Counted from the first letter of the stretch, positions 32,580 through 42,453 are shown. The stretch: DNA of 64,000 bases from Halorubrum sp. DM2 (GCF_901686465.1 NZ_LR594487.1:2607074-2671073); one strand, 5' to 3'. Notes: generated from the sequence alone by a model not told the origin. Translations and numbers: made by a program.

Positions 32580-33701
32580 ATGGAGTACGAGGAGCCGAAG
32601 TTCTTCCACGTGATGCAGTACGCCGCGGCCGCCGACGGCGACGTCATCGACATGGTGAGCGGCAACCCGGACTGGGAGCCGCCCGCCGCGCTCCGCGAGG
32701 CGCTCCGCGAGTACGCCGACCTCCCGCCCGCCGACTTCCAGTACCCGCCGAGCGACGGGCTCCGCGAGCTGCGGGAGGCGATCGCGGCGCGCAACGGGGT
32801 CGACGTCGACCGCGTGGTCGTCACCAACGGCACCGGCGAGGCGAACTACCTCGCGATGGCGCGCGCGCTCGACCGCGACGCCGGCGACGAGGCGCTGCTC
32901 ACCGACCCTGTCTATCCCTACTACCCGGGGAAGACGCACCTGCTCGGCGGCGAGCCGACGCTGGTGCCGACCGCTCGCGACGGAAGCCTCGACGTGGACG
33001 CGTTCCGCGCGGCCGCGAGCGAGGACACCGCGCTGATCGTCTTGAACACCCCGAACAACCCGACCGGCGCGGTGTACGACCTCGATACGATTCGCGAGGT
33101 CGTCGGTATCGCCGAGGCGGTCGACGCCCTCGTCGTCGTCGACGAGGTGTACGACCGGTTCGATCTGGCCGGCTCGTTCGAGTCGGCGCTGGCCATCGAC
33201 TCCGACCGGGTGATCGTCACGAGCGGCTTCTCGAAGTCGATGGCGATCACCGGATTTCGGGTCGGGTACGGCGTCTTCCCCGAGGCGCACGTCGACGACG
33301 CGCGGACCCGGCACATGCTCGTGAACGTCGCCGGGGCGCGCCCCTCGCAGTACGCGGCCTACCACGCGCTCGCCGAGACCCCGCCGAGCTACTACGCCGA
33401 GGCCCGCGACCTGCTCGCGGACCGCGTCGACGCGTTTACGAGCGCCCTTGACGCGGCGGGCGCGGAGTACAGCCGCCCGGAGGGGGCCTTCTACGTGCTC
33501 GCGCGCTTCGAGGGGTTCCCGGGGACGATGGCGAACGTCAAGCGGCTCGTCGACGAGGCGGGCGTCGCCGGAATGCCGGGCGAGGCGTTCGGAACCGCCC
33601 GCGACGAGTGGATCCGGTTCGCCCTGGTGACGCCGCGCGCGACCGAGGCCGCCGAACGGCTCGCGGACTACTTCGCCGACGGCGCGCCGGGTCCGCGATA
33701 A
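32580..33701 (+). CDS. PLP-dependent aminotransferase, class I/II
   Basis: A 373-aa fold-type I aminotransferase. PLP contacts are visible: NGTGEANYLAMARA near residue 83, LNTPNNPTGAVYD near 155 (Asn), VVVDEVYDRFDL near 185 (Asp/Tyr) and the Schiff-base Lys in TSGFSKSMAITGFRVGYG near 220. The final Arg binding the substrate carboxylate is in EWIRFALVTP near 346. The amino-acid substrate is not certain; aspartate or aromatic types are plausible. A PGF-CTERM gene is convergent downstream. Confidence 0.9.
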   Translation: MEYEEPKFFHVMQYAAAADGDVIDMVSGNPDWEPPAALREALREYADLPPADFQYPPSDGLRELREAIAARNGVDVDRVVVTNGTGEANYLAMARALDRDAGDEALLTDPVYPYYPGKTHLLGGEPTLVPTARDGSLDVDAFRAAASEDTALIVLNTPNNPTGAVYDLDTIREVVGIAEAVDALVVVDEVYDRFDLAGSFESALAIDSDRVIVTSGFSKSMAITGFRVGYGVFPEAHVDDARTRHMLVNVAGARPSQYAAYHALAETPPSYYAEARDLLADRVDAFTSALDAAGAEYSRPEGAFYVLARFEGFPGTMANVKRLVDEAGVAGMPGEAFGTARDEWIRFALVTPRATEAAERLADYFADGAPGPR

Positions 33702-33753
33702 GCCACCGCGACGGCGCTCTCGACCGCTTCGGCCGAGGCCCGCGCCGGAGGCT

Positions 33754-34983
33754 TCAGCGACCCCGAAGCCGACTCGCGGTGCCGACAGCGAGGAGGGCGA
33801 GAACTGCGGCGACGACGCCGAAGCCGGGACTGCCGTCGTCGGTGGCTCCGGAGTCGTCACCGTCGCCCGAGCCGTCGGAACCGTTCCCGTCCGTCGCGGT
33901 GTCGACCCCCTCGACCGTCACCGGATCGGACGCGACGGACCCGTCCCGGGCGACGATCGTCCGGTTCCCGGTCGACGATATTTCCACGTCGACCTCTCCG
34001 CGGTCGTTCGTCTCGCCGACCGCGTCGCCATCGACCTCGACGGTCGCGCCGGGGACCCGCTCGTCGTAGGCGTTCCGAACCGTCACGCGGGTCGTCTCGC
34101 TGACCAAGACGCGTTCGTTCGCCGGCGTAACCGACAGTGCGGGGGTCAGCTGTGCCGTGGCGTTCACGCTCGCCGAGGACTCCCGCACCCTGATCCGTTC
34201 GTTCGAGGCGTCGTACCCGTCCTTGACGACCTCGACCGTGTACACGTCGTTCACGGGGACGTTGAGCGAGGCCGTCCCCTCTGTCACGCTCACCTCGGCG
34301 TCGTAGGCCGGCGAGGACACGCGGACCGCTCCGGTCTCGATGGAGGCGGGCGGGTCGAAGTGGTCGTCGAGGGCGCGCACGTCGAGCGTCACGGTCCCCC
34401 GTTCGAGCGCGACCGTCGCCTCCGCGTTCCGCGCCACCGTCACCTCCCGCTGCGCCTCGAAGTAGCCCGGCTTCACGACGACGACCTCGTACGTGCCGCG
34501 CTCGACGCGCGCCGTCTCGTAGATCCCGTCCGCGTCGGTCTCGCCCCGGTCGACCGTCCGCCCGTCCTCGCGGATCCGCACCGTCGCATTGGCCTGCGGC
34601 CGGTCCCGGTCGTCGACCACGGTCACCGTCGCCGTCCCGCTCCGACTGACGCCGAGCGCGACCGCCGTCTCGCTCGCGTTAGCGACGCGGAGGGGGCGGT
34701 TCCGGACGTACGCGTCGTCGTCGACGTCCAGTTCGACGCTCGCCCCCTCGGGGACGTCGAGCAGTACGTTCCCGTTGCTCGCCGTCGTCCCCGTCGCGGT
34801 CTCCGTCTCGCCGGACTCGGTCTCCCACGTCGCCTCGACGGTCACGCCGCCGACCGTGTCGCCGTTCTGGTCCGTCACCGAGACGGTGAGCGTCACCTGC
34901 TCCTGACCGACCGCGCCGCCGGTCGCGACGACGGCGACGACCAGCACCGCCGCCGCGACGACGACCACACGTGAGGCGTTCAT
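33754..34983 (-). CDS. secreted PGF-CTERM surface protein with carboxypeptidase-regulatory-like repeats
   Basis: A 409-aa exported protein. Residues 1-26 form a signal peptide (hydrophobic stretch, then AVGQEQ). Three to four beta-sandwich modules follow: residues about 28-110 (SVTDQNGDTVGGVTVEATW), a carboxypeptidase-regulatory-like unit at 115-185 (DADGIYETARVERGTYEV), a PEGA-like unit at 200-270, and an Ig-like unit at 285-355. A Gly/Ser/Asp linker leads to the sorting signal SPGFGVVAAVLALLAVGTASRLRGR (residues about 384-409, written here as one motif: PGF, hydrophobic span, RLRGR). It is a likely substrate of ArtA encoded at 45.7 kb. The role is probably cell-surface; the specific function is unknown. 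Confidence 0.85.
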   Translation of the reverse strand: MNASRVVVVAAAVLVVAVVATGGAVGQEQVTLTVSVTDQNGDTVGGVTVEATWETESGETETATGTTASNGNVLLDVPEGASVELDVDDDAYVRNRPLRVANASETAVALGVSRSGTATVTVVDDRDRPQANATVRIREDGRTVDRGETDADGIYETARVERGTYEVVVVKPGYFEAQREVTVARNAEATVALERGTVTLDVRALDDHFDPPASIETGAVRVSSPAYDAEVSVTEGTASLNVPVNDVYTVEVVKDGYDASNERIRVRESSASVNATAQLTPALSVTPANERVLVSETTRVTVRNAYDERVPGATVEVDGDAVGETNDRGEVDVEISSTGNRTIVARDGSVASDPVTVEGVDTATDGNGSDGSGDGDDSGATDDGSPGFGVVAAVLALLAVGTASRLRGR

Positions 34984-35149
34984 ACTCGCAATCGGGGGTC
35001 GAACGATATTGGTATGGGCCAAATACCCGAGTAGGATCGACCTTCCGTCCGCGTCCGAGCGGGAATCTACTCGCGGATCGCGGTCGCGGCTTCGCGGTTC
35101 GGTGCCCGGTCGGTCCCGCCGTCTGAACTGTTCCCACGACTCCGCCGTA

Positions 35150-35158
35150 TTCAAATAC
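35150..35158 (+). promoter_or_regulatory. TATA box of ileS
   Basis: TTCAAATAC lies 21-29 nt before the ileS ATG at 35179. Confidence 0.5.
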
Positions 35159-35178
35159 GCGCGCGCAGACCAACGCGT

Positions 35179-38100
35179 ATGGAGCAGATCGACGACCAGT
35201 ACGCGCCCGCGGACGTCGAGACCGCGGTCGACGAGTACTGGGACGACCACGACGCCTACGAGGCGGCGAAAGAGGCGCACGCCGACGACCCGCCGTTCTT
35301 TTTCGTGGACGGCCCGCCGTACACCTCCGGGCAGATGCACCTCGGAACCGCTTGGAACAAGACGCTGAAAGACGCCGTCATCCGGTACAAGCGGATGACC
35401 GGCCACCGCGTCACCGACCGCCCCGGCTACGACATGCACGGGCTCCCGATCGAGGTGAAAGTCGAGGAGGAGCTCGGCTTCGAGAACAAGCGGGACATCG
35501 AGGAGTACGGGATGGAGGCGTTCATCGAGAAGTGCAAGCAGTTCGCCGTCGAGAACCGGGCGGCGATGGACGAGGACTTCAAGTCCATCGGCGCGTGGAT
35601 GGACTGGGAGGACCCCTACGAGACGATTGACCCCGAGTACATGGAGGCCGCCTGGTGGGCGTTCTCCGAGGTCGCCGACAACGGCCTCGTCGAGCAGGGG
35701 AAACGCTCGATCTCGCAGTGCCCGCGCTGCGAGACCGGCCTCGCCAACAACGAGGTCGAGTACGAGGACGTCGAGGACCCCTCGATCTACGTGAAGTTCC
35801 CGCTCGCCGACCGCGAGGGGAGCCTCGTCATCTGGACGACGACGCCGTGGACGATCCCCGCGAACACCTTCGTCGCCGTCGACGAGGAGCTGACCTACAA
35901 CGCGGTCCGCGCCGAGCGGGACGGCGAGGAGGAACTGCTCTACGTCGCCGCCGAGTGCGTCGAAGACGTGCTACAGGCGGGCCGCTACGAGAGCTACGAA
36001 GTCGAGGCCGAGCTGACCGGCGACGACCTCGTTGGCTGGGCGTACGACCACCCGCTCGCCGACCGCGTCGCCGAGTACCCGGACTTCGACGGTGCCGGGC
36101 GGGTGTACGCCGCCGACTACGTGGAGGCCGACCGCACCGGACTCGTCCACTCCGCGCCCGGCCACGGGGAGGAGGACTTCCACCGCGGCACCGAACTCGG
36201 CCTCGACGTCCACTGTCCCGTCGGGCCGAACGGCGAGTTCACCGAGGCCGCCGGGGAGTACGCCGGCCAGTTCGTCCGCGACGCCAACGACGACATCATC
36301 GACGACCTCGTCGCCGACGGCCACATGCTCGCGCACGGGACCGTCGAGCACAGCTACGGCCACTGCTGGCGGTGTGACACCGGGATCATCCAGCTGGTCA
36401 CCGACCAGTGGTTCATCTCGATCACGGACGTGAAAGACGACCTCCTTGAGAACATGGAGGAGTCGGAGTGGCACCCGCAGTGGGCGCGGGACAACCGGTT
36501 CCGCGACTTCATCGAGGACGCCCCCGACTGGAACGTCTCCCGCCAGCGCTACTGGGGGATCCCGATCCCGATCTGGGTGCCCGAAGACGCCGAGTCCGGA
36601 CAGCTCGACGAGGACATGATCGTGATCGGCACCCGGGAGGAGCTCGCCGACCGCGTCGAGGAGGACGTCGACCCCGAGTCGATCGACCTCCACCGCCCCT
36701 CGGTGGACGACCTCACCGTCGTCGAGGACGGGACGACCTACCGGCGGATCGACGACGTGTTCGACGTGTGGATCGACTCCTCGGTGGCGTCGTGGGCGAC
36801 GCTCGGCTATCCGAGCGACGAGGCGGCCCACGAGGAGCTGTGGCCCGCGGACCTGATCATCGAGGCGCACGACCAGACCCGCGGCTGGTTCTGGTCGCAG
36901 CTCGGGATGGGGACCGCCGCGGTCGACCAGATCCCCTACGAGGAGGTGCTGATGCACGGGTTCGCCAACGACGAGGACGGCCGCAAGATGTCGAAGTCGG
37001 TCGGGAACATCGTCACGCCCGAGGAGGCGATCGACCGCGCCGGACGCGACCCGCTGCGAACCTACCTCCTCAGCCACGACCAGCAGGGCGTCGACCTCGC
37101 GTTCGAGTGGGACGGGCTCGGCGAGATACAGGGCAAGCTCAACATCCTCTGGAACGTGTTCCGGTTCCCCTTAGAGTACATGGACCTCGACGGCTACGAC
37201 CCGGCCGAGGCCGATCTGGCGGACGGCGACCTCGAACTCGTCGACGAGTGGGTGCTCTCGCGGCTCCAGTCCGTGGAAGCCGAGGTCGCGGACGCCTGGG
37301 ACGACTATCAGGTCAGCGACGCCGTCAACGCCGTGATCGAGTTCGTCACGCAGGACGTCTCCCGGTTCTACGTGAAGGCGGTCCGCGACCGCATGTGGGA
37401 GGAGGCCGACTCCGCCTCGAAGCGCGGCGCGTACGCCACGCTCGCGACCGTCCTCGACGAGGTGACGCGTCTGCTCGCGCCGATCGCGCCGTACATGACC
37501 GAGCGCATGTACCAGACCCTCGACGGCGAGGCGACGACGGTCCACGCGCTGTCGTACCCCGAGCCGGACGCCGACCTGCGCGACCCCGACCTCGAACGCG
37601 ACGTGGCGGTCTTCCGCGACGTGGAGGAGGCCGCCGCGAACGCGCGCCAGCAGGCCGGGCGCAAGCTCCGGTGGCCCGTGCCGCGCGTCGTCGTCGAGAC
37701 CGACGACGAGACGGTCGCGGCCGCGGTCGACAGGCTCTCCGAGCTGATCGCCGACCGCGTCAACGCGCGCGAGGTGGTCGTCACCGACGCGTTCGACGAA
37801 CTGGTCGAGACCGCCGAGCCGCAGATGGCCGCCATCGGGCCTGCGTTCGGCGGCGACGCACAGAAGGTGATGGAGGCCGTTCAGGGCGCGACCCGCGCGG
37901 CCGTCGAGGGCGGCGAGGTCGCGGTCGACGGCGAGTCGATCGACCTCGACGACGAGATGGTCGAGTACGTCGCGGAGCCGCCGGAGAACGTCTCTGGTGC
38001 GGAGTTCGAGGGCGGCACCGTCTACGTCGACACCTCCCTGACCCCCGAGATCGAGTCCGAGGGCTACGCCCGCGACGTGATTCGCCGGATCCAGGAGATG

Positions 38101-38331
38101 CGCAAAGAGCTCGACTTGGACGTGGAGGCGCGGATCCGCGTCGGCGTCGCGGTCGACGACGACCGCGTCGCCGCGTTTGTCGACGACCACGCCGACCTGA
38201 TCGCCGGGGAGGTACGCGCCGACGCGTGGCTCGATGACCCGAGCGACGCCGCGGCCGCCGAGGGCGGCCTCGTCGAGGAGTGGGAGGTCGAGGGTATCAC
38301 GGTCACGATCGGCGTCGAACCGGTCGCGTAA
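35179..38331 (+). CDS. ileS: isoleucyl-tRNA synthetase
   Basis: Charges tRNA-Ile in the cytoplasm. The 1050-aa length fits the archaeal/eukaryotic-like IleRS. The HIGH-type motif reads QMHLGTAWNK (near residue 54) and the KMSKS loop reads KMSKSVGN (near 605). The editing domain lies between them, with LVIWTTTPWTIPANTF near 216 as the conserved Thr-rich CP1 motif. ISQCPRCETGLANNEVEY (near 178) and a later HCWRCDTG (near 395) are zinc-type Cys pairs. The C-terminal anticodon-binding region ends at GVEPVA. The start at the ATG at 35179 is supported by the TATA box. Confidence 0.97.
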   Translation: MEQIDDQYAPADVETAVDEYWDDHDAYEAAKEAHADDPPFFFVDGPPYTSGQMHLGTAWNKTLKDAVIRYKRMTGHRVTDRPGYDMHGLPIEVKVEEELGFENKRDIEEYGMEAFIEKCKQFAVENRAAMDEDFKSIGAWMDWEDPYETIDPEYMEAAWWAFSEVADNGLVEQGKRSISQCPRCETGLANNEVEYEDVEDPSIYVKFPLADREGSLVIWTTTPWTIPANTFVAVDEELTYNAVRAERDGEEELLYVAAECVEDVLQAGRYESYEVEAELTGDDLVGWAYDHPLADRVAEYPDFDGAGRVYAADYVEADRTGLVHSAPGHGEEDFHRGTELGLDVHCPVGPNGEFTEAAGEYAGQFVRDANDDIIDDLVADGHMLAHGTVEHSYGHCWRCDTGIIQLVTDQWFISITDVKDDLLENMEESEWHPQWARDNRFRDFIEDAPDWNVSRQRYWGIPIPIWVPEDAESGQLDEDMIVIGTREELADRVEEDVDPESIDLHRPSVDDLTVVEDGTTYRRIDDVFDVWIDSSVASWATLGYPSDEAAHEELWPADLIIEAHDQTRGWFWSQLGMGTAAVDQIPYEEVLMHGFANDEDGRKMSKSVGNIVTPEEAIDRAGRDPLRTYLLSHDQQGVDLAFEWDGLGEIQGKLNILWNVFRFPLEYMDLDGYDPAEADLADGDLELVDEWVLSRLQSVEAEVADAWDDYQVSDAVNAVIEFVTQDVSRFYVKAVRDRMWEEADSASKRGAYATLATVLDEVTRLLAPIAPYMTERMYQTLDGEATTVHALSYPEPDADLRDPDLERDVAVFRDVEEAAANARQQAGRKLRWPVPRVVVETDDETVAAAVDRLSELIADRVNAREVVVTDAFDELVETAEPQMAAIGPAFGGDAQKVMEAVQGATRAAVEGGEVAVDGESIDLDDEMVEYVAEPPENVSGAEFEGGTVYVDTSLTPEIESEGYARDVIRRIQEMRKELDLDVEARIRVGVAVDDDRVAAFVDDHADLIAGEVRADAWLDDPSDAAAAEGGLVEEWEVEGITVTIGVEPVA

Positions 38332-38442
38332 CGGCCCGGAGCGTCGGTCTTCCCCCGTCACGCCGACCGTTTCAGCCCGCCGTCACCCGTCAATCGCGCC
38401 GCCGCCGAAACCTATAGGTGCGTTCTTTACTCACGGTTGATT

Positions 38443-38916
38443 ATGTATGTCCGGGCGGCCCGGCCCGACGACGCGGAGGCGCTGCGGACCGTGGTCTCGC
38501 GAGCGCGCGAGGAGACGGTGTTCGACGACATCGGCGCGCCCTTACTCGACGTGTCCGCCGCCGGCGTCCGCGAGGCCGCCGCCGAGGCCGAGTGGTCGTT
38601 CCTGATGGAAACCGACGAGGAGGGCCCGGTCGGACTGGCGATCGCCCACCCGGACCCCGACGGTGCGGAGGCGGAGCTGCTGGCGCTGTGGGTCCATCCG
38701 AACCGCGCCGGCGAGGGCGTCGCCGAGGAACTGCTCGCCCGCGTCGGCGACGCCCTCGCCGGTCGCGGGGTCGACACGCTCCGCGCGACGGTTCCCTCAG
38801 ACCGTCCCAGCGCCGAGGAGTTCTTCAGCGCCCACGGGTTCACGCGCCGCGGAACGTGCCGGAGCCCGGCGGGTGACGAATCGGTCGTCATCGCCGACCC
38901 ACGGGCGCTCGGCTGA
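38443..38916 (+). CDS. GNAT family N-acetyltransferase
   Basis: A 157-aa acetyltransferase. The acetyl-CoA-binding motif is ELLALWVHPNRAGEGVAEELLARVGD (residues about 77-102; the key part is NRAGEGVAEEL). The C-terminal SAEEFFSAHGFTRRGT is the motif B region. The substrate is unknown. The ATG at 38443 was chosen; a TTG two codons upstream is the alternative. It follows ileS by 111 nt and is convergent with the Lrp gene. Confidence 0.88.
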   Translation: MYVRAARPDDAEALRTVVSRAREETVFDDIGAPLLDVSAAGVREAAAEAEWSFLMETDEEGPVGLAIAHPDPDGAEAELLALWVHPNRAGEGVAEELLARVGDALAGRGVDTLRATVPSDRPSAEEFFSAHGFTRRGTCRSPAGDESVVIADPRALG

Positions 38917-38960
38917 GACGCGGGACTAACGGCTGCGGGACCGCCGACCGCCGGATCGAC

Positions 38961-39389
38961 TCACTTCAGCCGCTCTTGGAGGAACGACGGGTGTGCCGCG
39001 GTCACGCCCTCCACCCCGAGCAGCTTCTCGGAGATGACGTCGCCGAGCTCGTCGCCGTCGCCGGCGCGCACCTCGGCCATCAGCATGTGGTCGCCGGAGG
39101 AGGTGTACAGCGCCTGGACCTCGTCGAGCGACTTCAGTTCCCGGGTGGCCCCGACGTACTGACCCGAGTCCACGTCCATCCCCACCATGGCGATCGACTG
39201 CGAGGAGAGCTTCTTCGGGTCGACCTCCGCCGAGTAGCCGACGATCACACCCCGGTCTTCGAGGCGGTCGATGTACTTCCGCACCGTCGGCTTCGAGACG
39301 TCGGCTCGCTCGGCGATCTCTCCGCAGGACGCCTGTGCGTCCTCTTCTAACACAGAGAGGATCCGTTCCTCCGTCGATACCGTACTCAT
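38961..39389 (-). CDS. Lrp/AsnC family transcriptional regulator
   Basis: A 142-aa regulator. The N-terminal HTH (residues about 5-60: ERILSVLEEDAQASCGEIAERADVSKPTVRKYIDRLEDRGVI, with the recognition helix in SKPTVRKYIDRL) is followed by an alpha/beta RAM ligand-binding domain (residues about 65-140, with GDHMLMAEVRAGDGDEL). It probably forms dimers or octamers and responds to an amino acid or metabolite. It is directly upstream of, and divergent in function from, the porBA genes on the same strand. Regulation of por is plausible but unproven. Confidence 0.9.
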   Translation of the reverse strand: MSTVSTEERILSVLEEDAQASCGEIAERADVSKPTVRKYIDRLEDRGVIVGYSAEVDPKKLSSQSIAMVGMDVDSGQYVGATRELKSLDEVQALYTSSGDHMLMAEVRAGDGDELGDVISEKLLGVEGVTAAHPSFLQERLK

Positions 39390-39409
39390 GAGTATATGGT
39401 TGTCTCCAA

Positions 39410-39420
39410 TGAAAAAATAC
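39410..39420 (-). promoter_or_regulatory. TATA box of the Lrp-family gene
   Basis: GTATTTTTTCA on the minus strand lies 21-31 nt before the ATG at 39389. Confidence 0.5.
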
Positions 39421-39472
39421 CTTCCGAATCAGAAAACGAGCGCCTTGCGCCGTGAACGGCTGCGGCGGCCGC

Positions 39473-40411
39473 TCAGGCGTGTTTGTCGAGGAACATGTCG
39501 TGGGACCGCTCCCACTCGTAGTCGTCGTCCCAGTAGCGCTCGGCGAGCGGCTCCTCAGGCATCTCGCCGATCGCCTGCTTCTCCTCGCCGTAGGAGGGAC
39601 GATCCTCGTCGACGTAGAAGCGACCGGTGAGGACCTCGCCCTCGTGGAGCGACTCCTCGGTCTCTCGCATCATCTCGGCGGCCTCGACGCGGTCCGTCTT
39701 GTCGAACTCGTAGTCGTCGGAGTCGTTGACGTCGATGTACGGGACGTACTGGCGCGCGTCCTTGTTCCAGGTCGGACACTGGGTGAGGAAGTCGACGTGC
39801 GCGAACCCGTCGTGTTCGATCGCCTCGACGATGATCTCTTTGGCCTGGTTCGGATTGACCGCGGCCGTGCGGGCGACGTAGGACGCGCCGGCGTTCAGCG
39901 ACAGCGAGAGCGGCTTGAGCGGCTCCTTGGCGCTGCCGGACGGCTGCGTCTTCGACTTGTGACCCTTGGGGCTCGTCGGGGAGGTCTGTCCCTTCGTGAG
40001 CCCGAAGATCTCGTTGTTGAAGACGATGTACGTCATGTCGTGGTTCTCCCGGGCCGTGTGGAGGAAGTGGTTCCCGCCGATCCCGTAGCCGTCACCGTCG
40101 CCGCCGGCGGCGATCACTTCGAGATCGGGGTTCGCGAGCTTCGCGGCGCGGGCCACGGGCAGCGAGCGCCCGTGGATCGTGTGGAACCCGTACGTGTCGA
40201 GGTAGCTGTTCAGCTTACCCGAACAGCCGATCCCGGTACACAGCAGGGTCTCCTCGGGCGTGCGCCCGACCTCCGGGAGCGCCTGCTTCAGCGCCTTCAG
40301 GACGCTGAAGTCACCGCAGCCCGGACACCAGGTCGGCTGCGGCTCCACGCCGGGAGTGTACTCGTCGCGGTCGATCTCTCGCTCCTCTCCGATCGCTGAA
40401 AACGTGCTCAT
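39473..40411 (-). CDS. porB: pyruvate:ferredoxin oxidoreductase, beta subunit
   Basis: A 312-aa TPP-binding beta subunit paralogous to the KorB encoded at 9.0 kb. Features are PTWCPGCGDFSVLKALKQAL near residue 27 (CxxC), ICSGKLNS-like GCSGKLNSYL near 60, and the TPP/Mg motif AAGGDGDGYGIGGNHF near 110, followed by IVFNNEIFGLTKGQTSP. The final segment (WDDDYEWERSHDMFLDKHA) is longer than in KorB. Assigned to pyruvate rather than 2-oxoglutarate by the 631/312 subunit sizes recalled from Halobacterium PorAB. A 3-nt gap separates it from porA. Confidence 0.85.
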   Translation of the reverse strand: MSTFSAIGEEREIDRDEYTPGVEPQPTWCPGCGDFSVLKALKQALPEVGRTPEETLLCTGIGCSGKLNSYLDTYGFHTIHGRSLPVARAAKLANPDLEVIAAGGDGDGYGIGGNHFLHTARENHDMTYIVFNNEIFGLTKGQTSPTSPKGHKSKTQPSGSAKEPLKPLSLSLNAGASYVARTAAVNPNQAKEIIVEAIEHDGFAHVDFLTQCPTWNKDARQYVPYIDVNDSDDYEFDKTDRVEAAEMMRETEESLHEGEVLTGRFYVDEDRPSYGEEKQAIGEMPEEPLAERYWDDDYEWERSHDMFLDKHA

Positions 40412-40414
40412 TGG

Positions 40415-42310
40415 TTAGTCACCTGCGGCTGGGACGAAGGTGGTCTGATGGCCGGACGCGTCGCCGTCGCCCTCGACGATCGCGGTCTCGAACCCGTCGA
40501 CGATCTCCGCCGGCTCGAACGGGTTCCCGTTGTACTTCAGCAGGCTCGACAGCTTCTCGCCGTAGCGGCCGAGGTTCTTCTGGACGAGCCCGCGGAACTG
40601 TCCGGACGCCGTCATCTCGACGACGAGGACCTCGTCGACGCTCTCGATGAACGCCTCCACCTGCTCGGTCGGGAACGGGAGCATGTCGGAGACGCCGTAC
40701 GACTTCACCGAGATTCCGGCATCGTTGAGGCGACCGACCGCCTCTTCGACGGTTCCCTGCTGGCTGCCGAACGTGAGGATGCCGTACTCGGCGTCCTCGG
40801 GGCCGGCGTACGAGCCGGTGTCGACCGTGTCGAGGTCGTCGCGGATCGCCGCCAGCTTCTGGGCCCGCCGGTCGATCTGCGCGACCCGGTTGTCCGGGGA
40901 CTCGCTGATGTGGCCGGTCGGGTCGTGCTCGTTGCCGGTCGCGAGGAAGCGACCGCCCTTCTGACCGGGGATCGAGCGCGGCGAGACGCCGTTGTCGACG
41001 TCGTGCTGGAAGCGGTGGAACTTCCCGTCCTCGCTGTGGGGCTGCTCGGAGAGCGCGTCCTCCGAGAGCGTCTTCCCGAGCGTCGGGTTCGGCTCGCGGT
41101 CGAAGTGGCTCTTCGGGACGTTCACGAGCTCGCCGCCGAGCTTCTGGTCGTACAGGAGGATCGACGGGATCTGGTACTCGTAGGCGAGCCGGAAGGCGAG
41201 CCGCGACTGGTCGTACGCCTCCTCGACGGTCCCCGGCGCTAAGACGACGCGCTGGGAGTCGCCCTGCGACGTGTACAGCACGTGTTCGAGGTCGGACTGC
41301 TCCGGCTTCGTGGGCATCCCGGTCGAGGGACCGGCGCGCATCGCCTCGACCAAGACGACGGGCGTCTCCGTCATCTCCGCGAGTCCGAGCGGCTCAGACA
41401 TCAGCGCGAACCCGCCGCCGGAGGAGCCGGACATGGCCTTGACGCCGGCGTGCGACGCGCCGACCGCGAGCGCGGCCGCAGCGATCTCGTCTTCGACCTG
41501 CTCGGAGATCCCGCCGAGCTTCGGCAGGTTCTTGGTCATGATGGTGAACACCTCGGTCCACGGCGTCATCGGGTAACCGGAGATGAACCGGCACCCCTCG
41601 TCGATGGCACCGTAGGCGATGGCGTCCGAGCCGGACATGAGCAGCTGTTCCTCGTCGTGTTCGCCGGTCGGGACGGAGACGTCCGGCGCGTCCACGTCGT
41701 ACTCCTCGCGAACCTGATCGTACGCGATCTGGAGGATCTCGAGGTTCGGTTCGAGGATCTTCTCCGGCATCGCGTCGCGCATGAGGTCCTGGACGTGGTC
41801 GAGGTCCATCCCGGTGATCGCGCAGGTCGCGCCGACGCCGGCGGTGTTGCGCATGACCTCGCGGCCCTGATCGCGGGCGAGTCCGCGGAGATCGAGGGGG
41901 AAGACGTGCCAGTCGTTCTCCTCGGCGCGCTCGTCGAAGTTCGGGATCTCCGAGGCGTCTAAGAGCCCCTCGTCGTAGATGATGACGCCGCCCTCGCGGA
42001 GCTCGTCCAAGTTCTCCGAGAGGGGTTTGATCTCCTCGTTCCCGTAGACGGCCCCCTCCTGCGGGTTGCGGGCGAACGAGTCGCCCAGCGCGAGCAGGAA
42101 GTTGTAGCCGTCGCCGCGGGATTCGACGGGGTCCGCCGACGCGCGGACCTCGGTGTAGGTGTGACCGCCGCGGATCCGCGACGGGTAGTGCCGATGCGTG
42201 AAGACGTTGAGCCCCGATCGCATCAAGGCCTTCGCGAAGTTCTGGCTGGTCGAAGCGATCCCGTCACCGGATCCCCCCGATATCCGCCAGATGAGTTCGT
42301 CGTCAGTCAT
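40415..42310 (-). CDS. porA: pyruvate:ferredoxin oxidoreductase, alpha subunit (gamma-alpha fusion)
   Basis: A 631-aa fused gamma-alpha subunit that oxidatively decarboxylates pyruvate to acetyl-CoA with ferredoxin as acceptor. The gamma domain occupies residues about 1-200 (IWRISGGSGDGIASTSQNFAK, then HRHYPSRIRGGHTYTEV). The alpha domain follows (GCRFISGYPMTPWTEVF near residue 243, then GSSGGGFALMSEPLGLAE). It is the first gene of the porAB unit. No delta subunit gene is adjacent. Its partner PorB is 3 nt downstream, and an Lrp-type gene follows. Confidence 0.86.
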   Translation of the reverse strand: MTDDELIWRISGGSGDGIASTSQNFAKALMRSGLNVFTHRHYPSRIRGGHTYTEVRASADPVESRGDGYNFLLALGDSFARNPQEGAVYGNEEIKPLSENLDELREGGVIIYDEGLLDASEIPNFDERAEENDWHVFPLDLRGLARDQGREVMRNTAGVGATCAITGMDLDHVQDLMRDAMPEKILEPNLEILQIAYDQVREEYDVDAPDVSVPTGEHDEEQLLMSGSDAIAYGAIDEGCRFISGYPMTPWTEVFTIMTKNLPKLGGISEQVEDEIAAAALAVGASHAGVKAMSGSSGGGFALMSEPLGLAEMTETPVVLVEAMRAGPSTGMPTKPEQSDLEHVLYTSQGDSQRVVLAPGTVEEAYDQSRLAFRLAYEYQIPSILLYDQKLGGELVNVPKSHFDREPNPTLGKTLSEDALSEQPHSEDGKFHRFQHDVDNGVSPRSIPGQKGGRFLATGNEHDPTGHISESPDNRVAQIDRRAQKLAAIRDDLDTVDTGSYAGPEDAEYGILTFGSQQGTVEEAVGRLNDAGISVKSYGVSDMLPFPTEQVEAFIESVDEVLVVEMTASGQFRGLVQKNLGRYGEKLSSLLKYNGNPFEPAEIVDGFETAIVEGDGDASGHQTTFVPAAGD

Positions 42311-42453
42311 AGTGGTGTGTGAGCCCGTACGGGCCTCGTGAGGTGACGTTACGTTGGTTCCCTCTTAGGGCTTGCTATGGAATCGCAAGGGACAATCATG
42401 AAGGTCTATTAGGGTGCCACTCGCTCCCACGATACTGGCGGGGGCTTCCGCGC

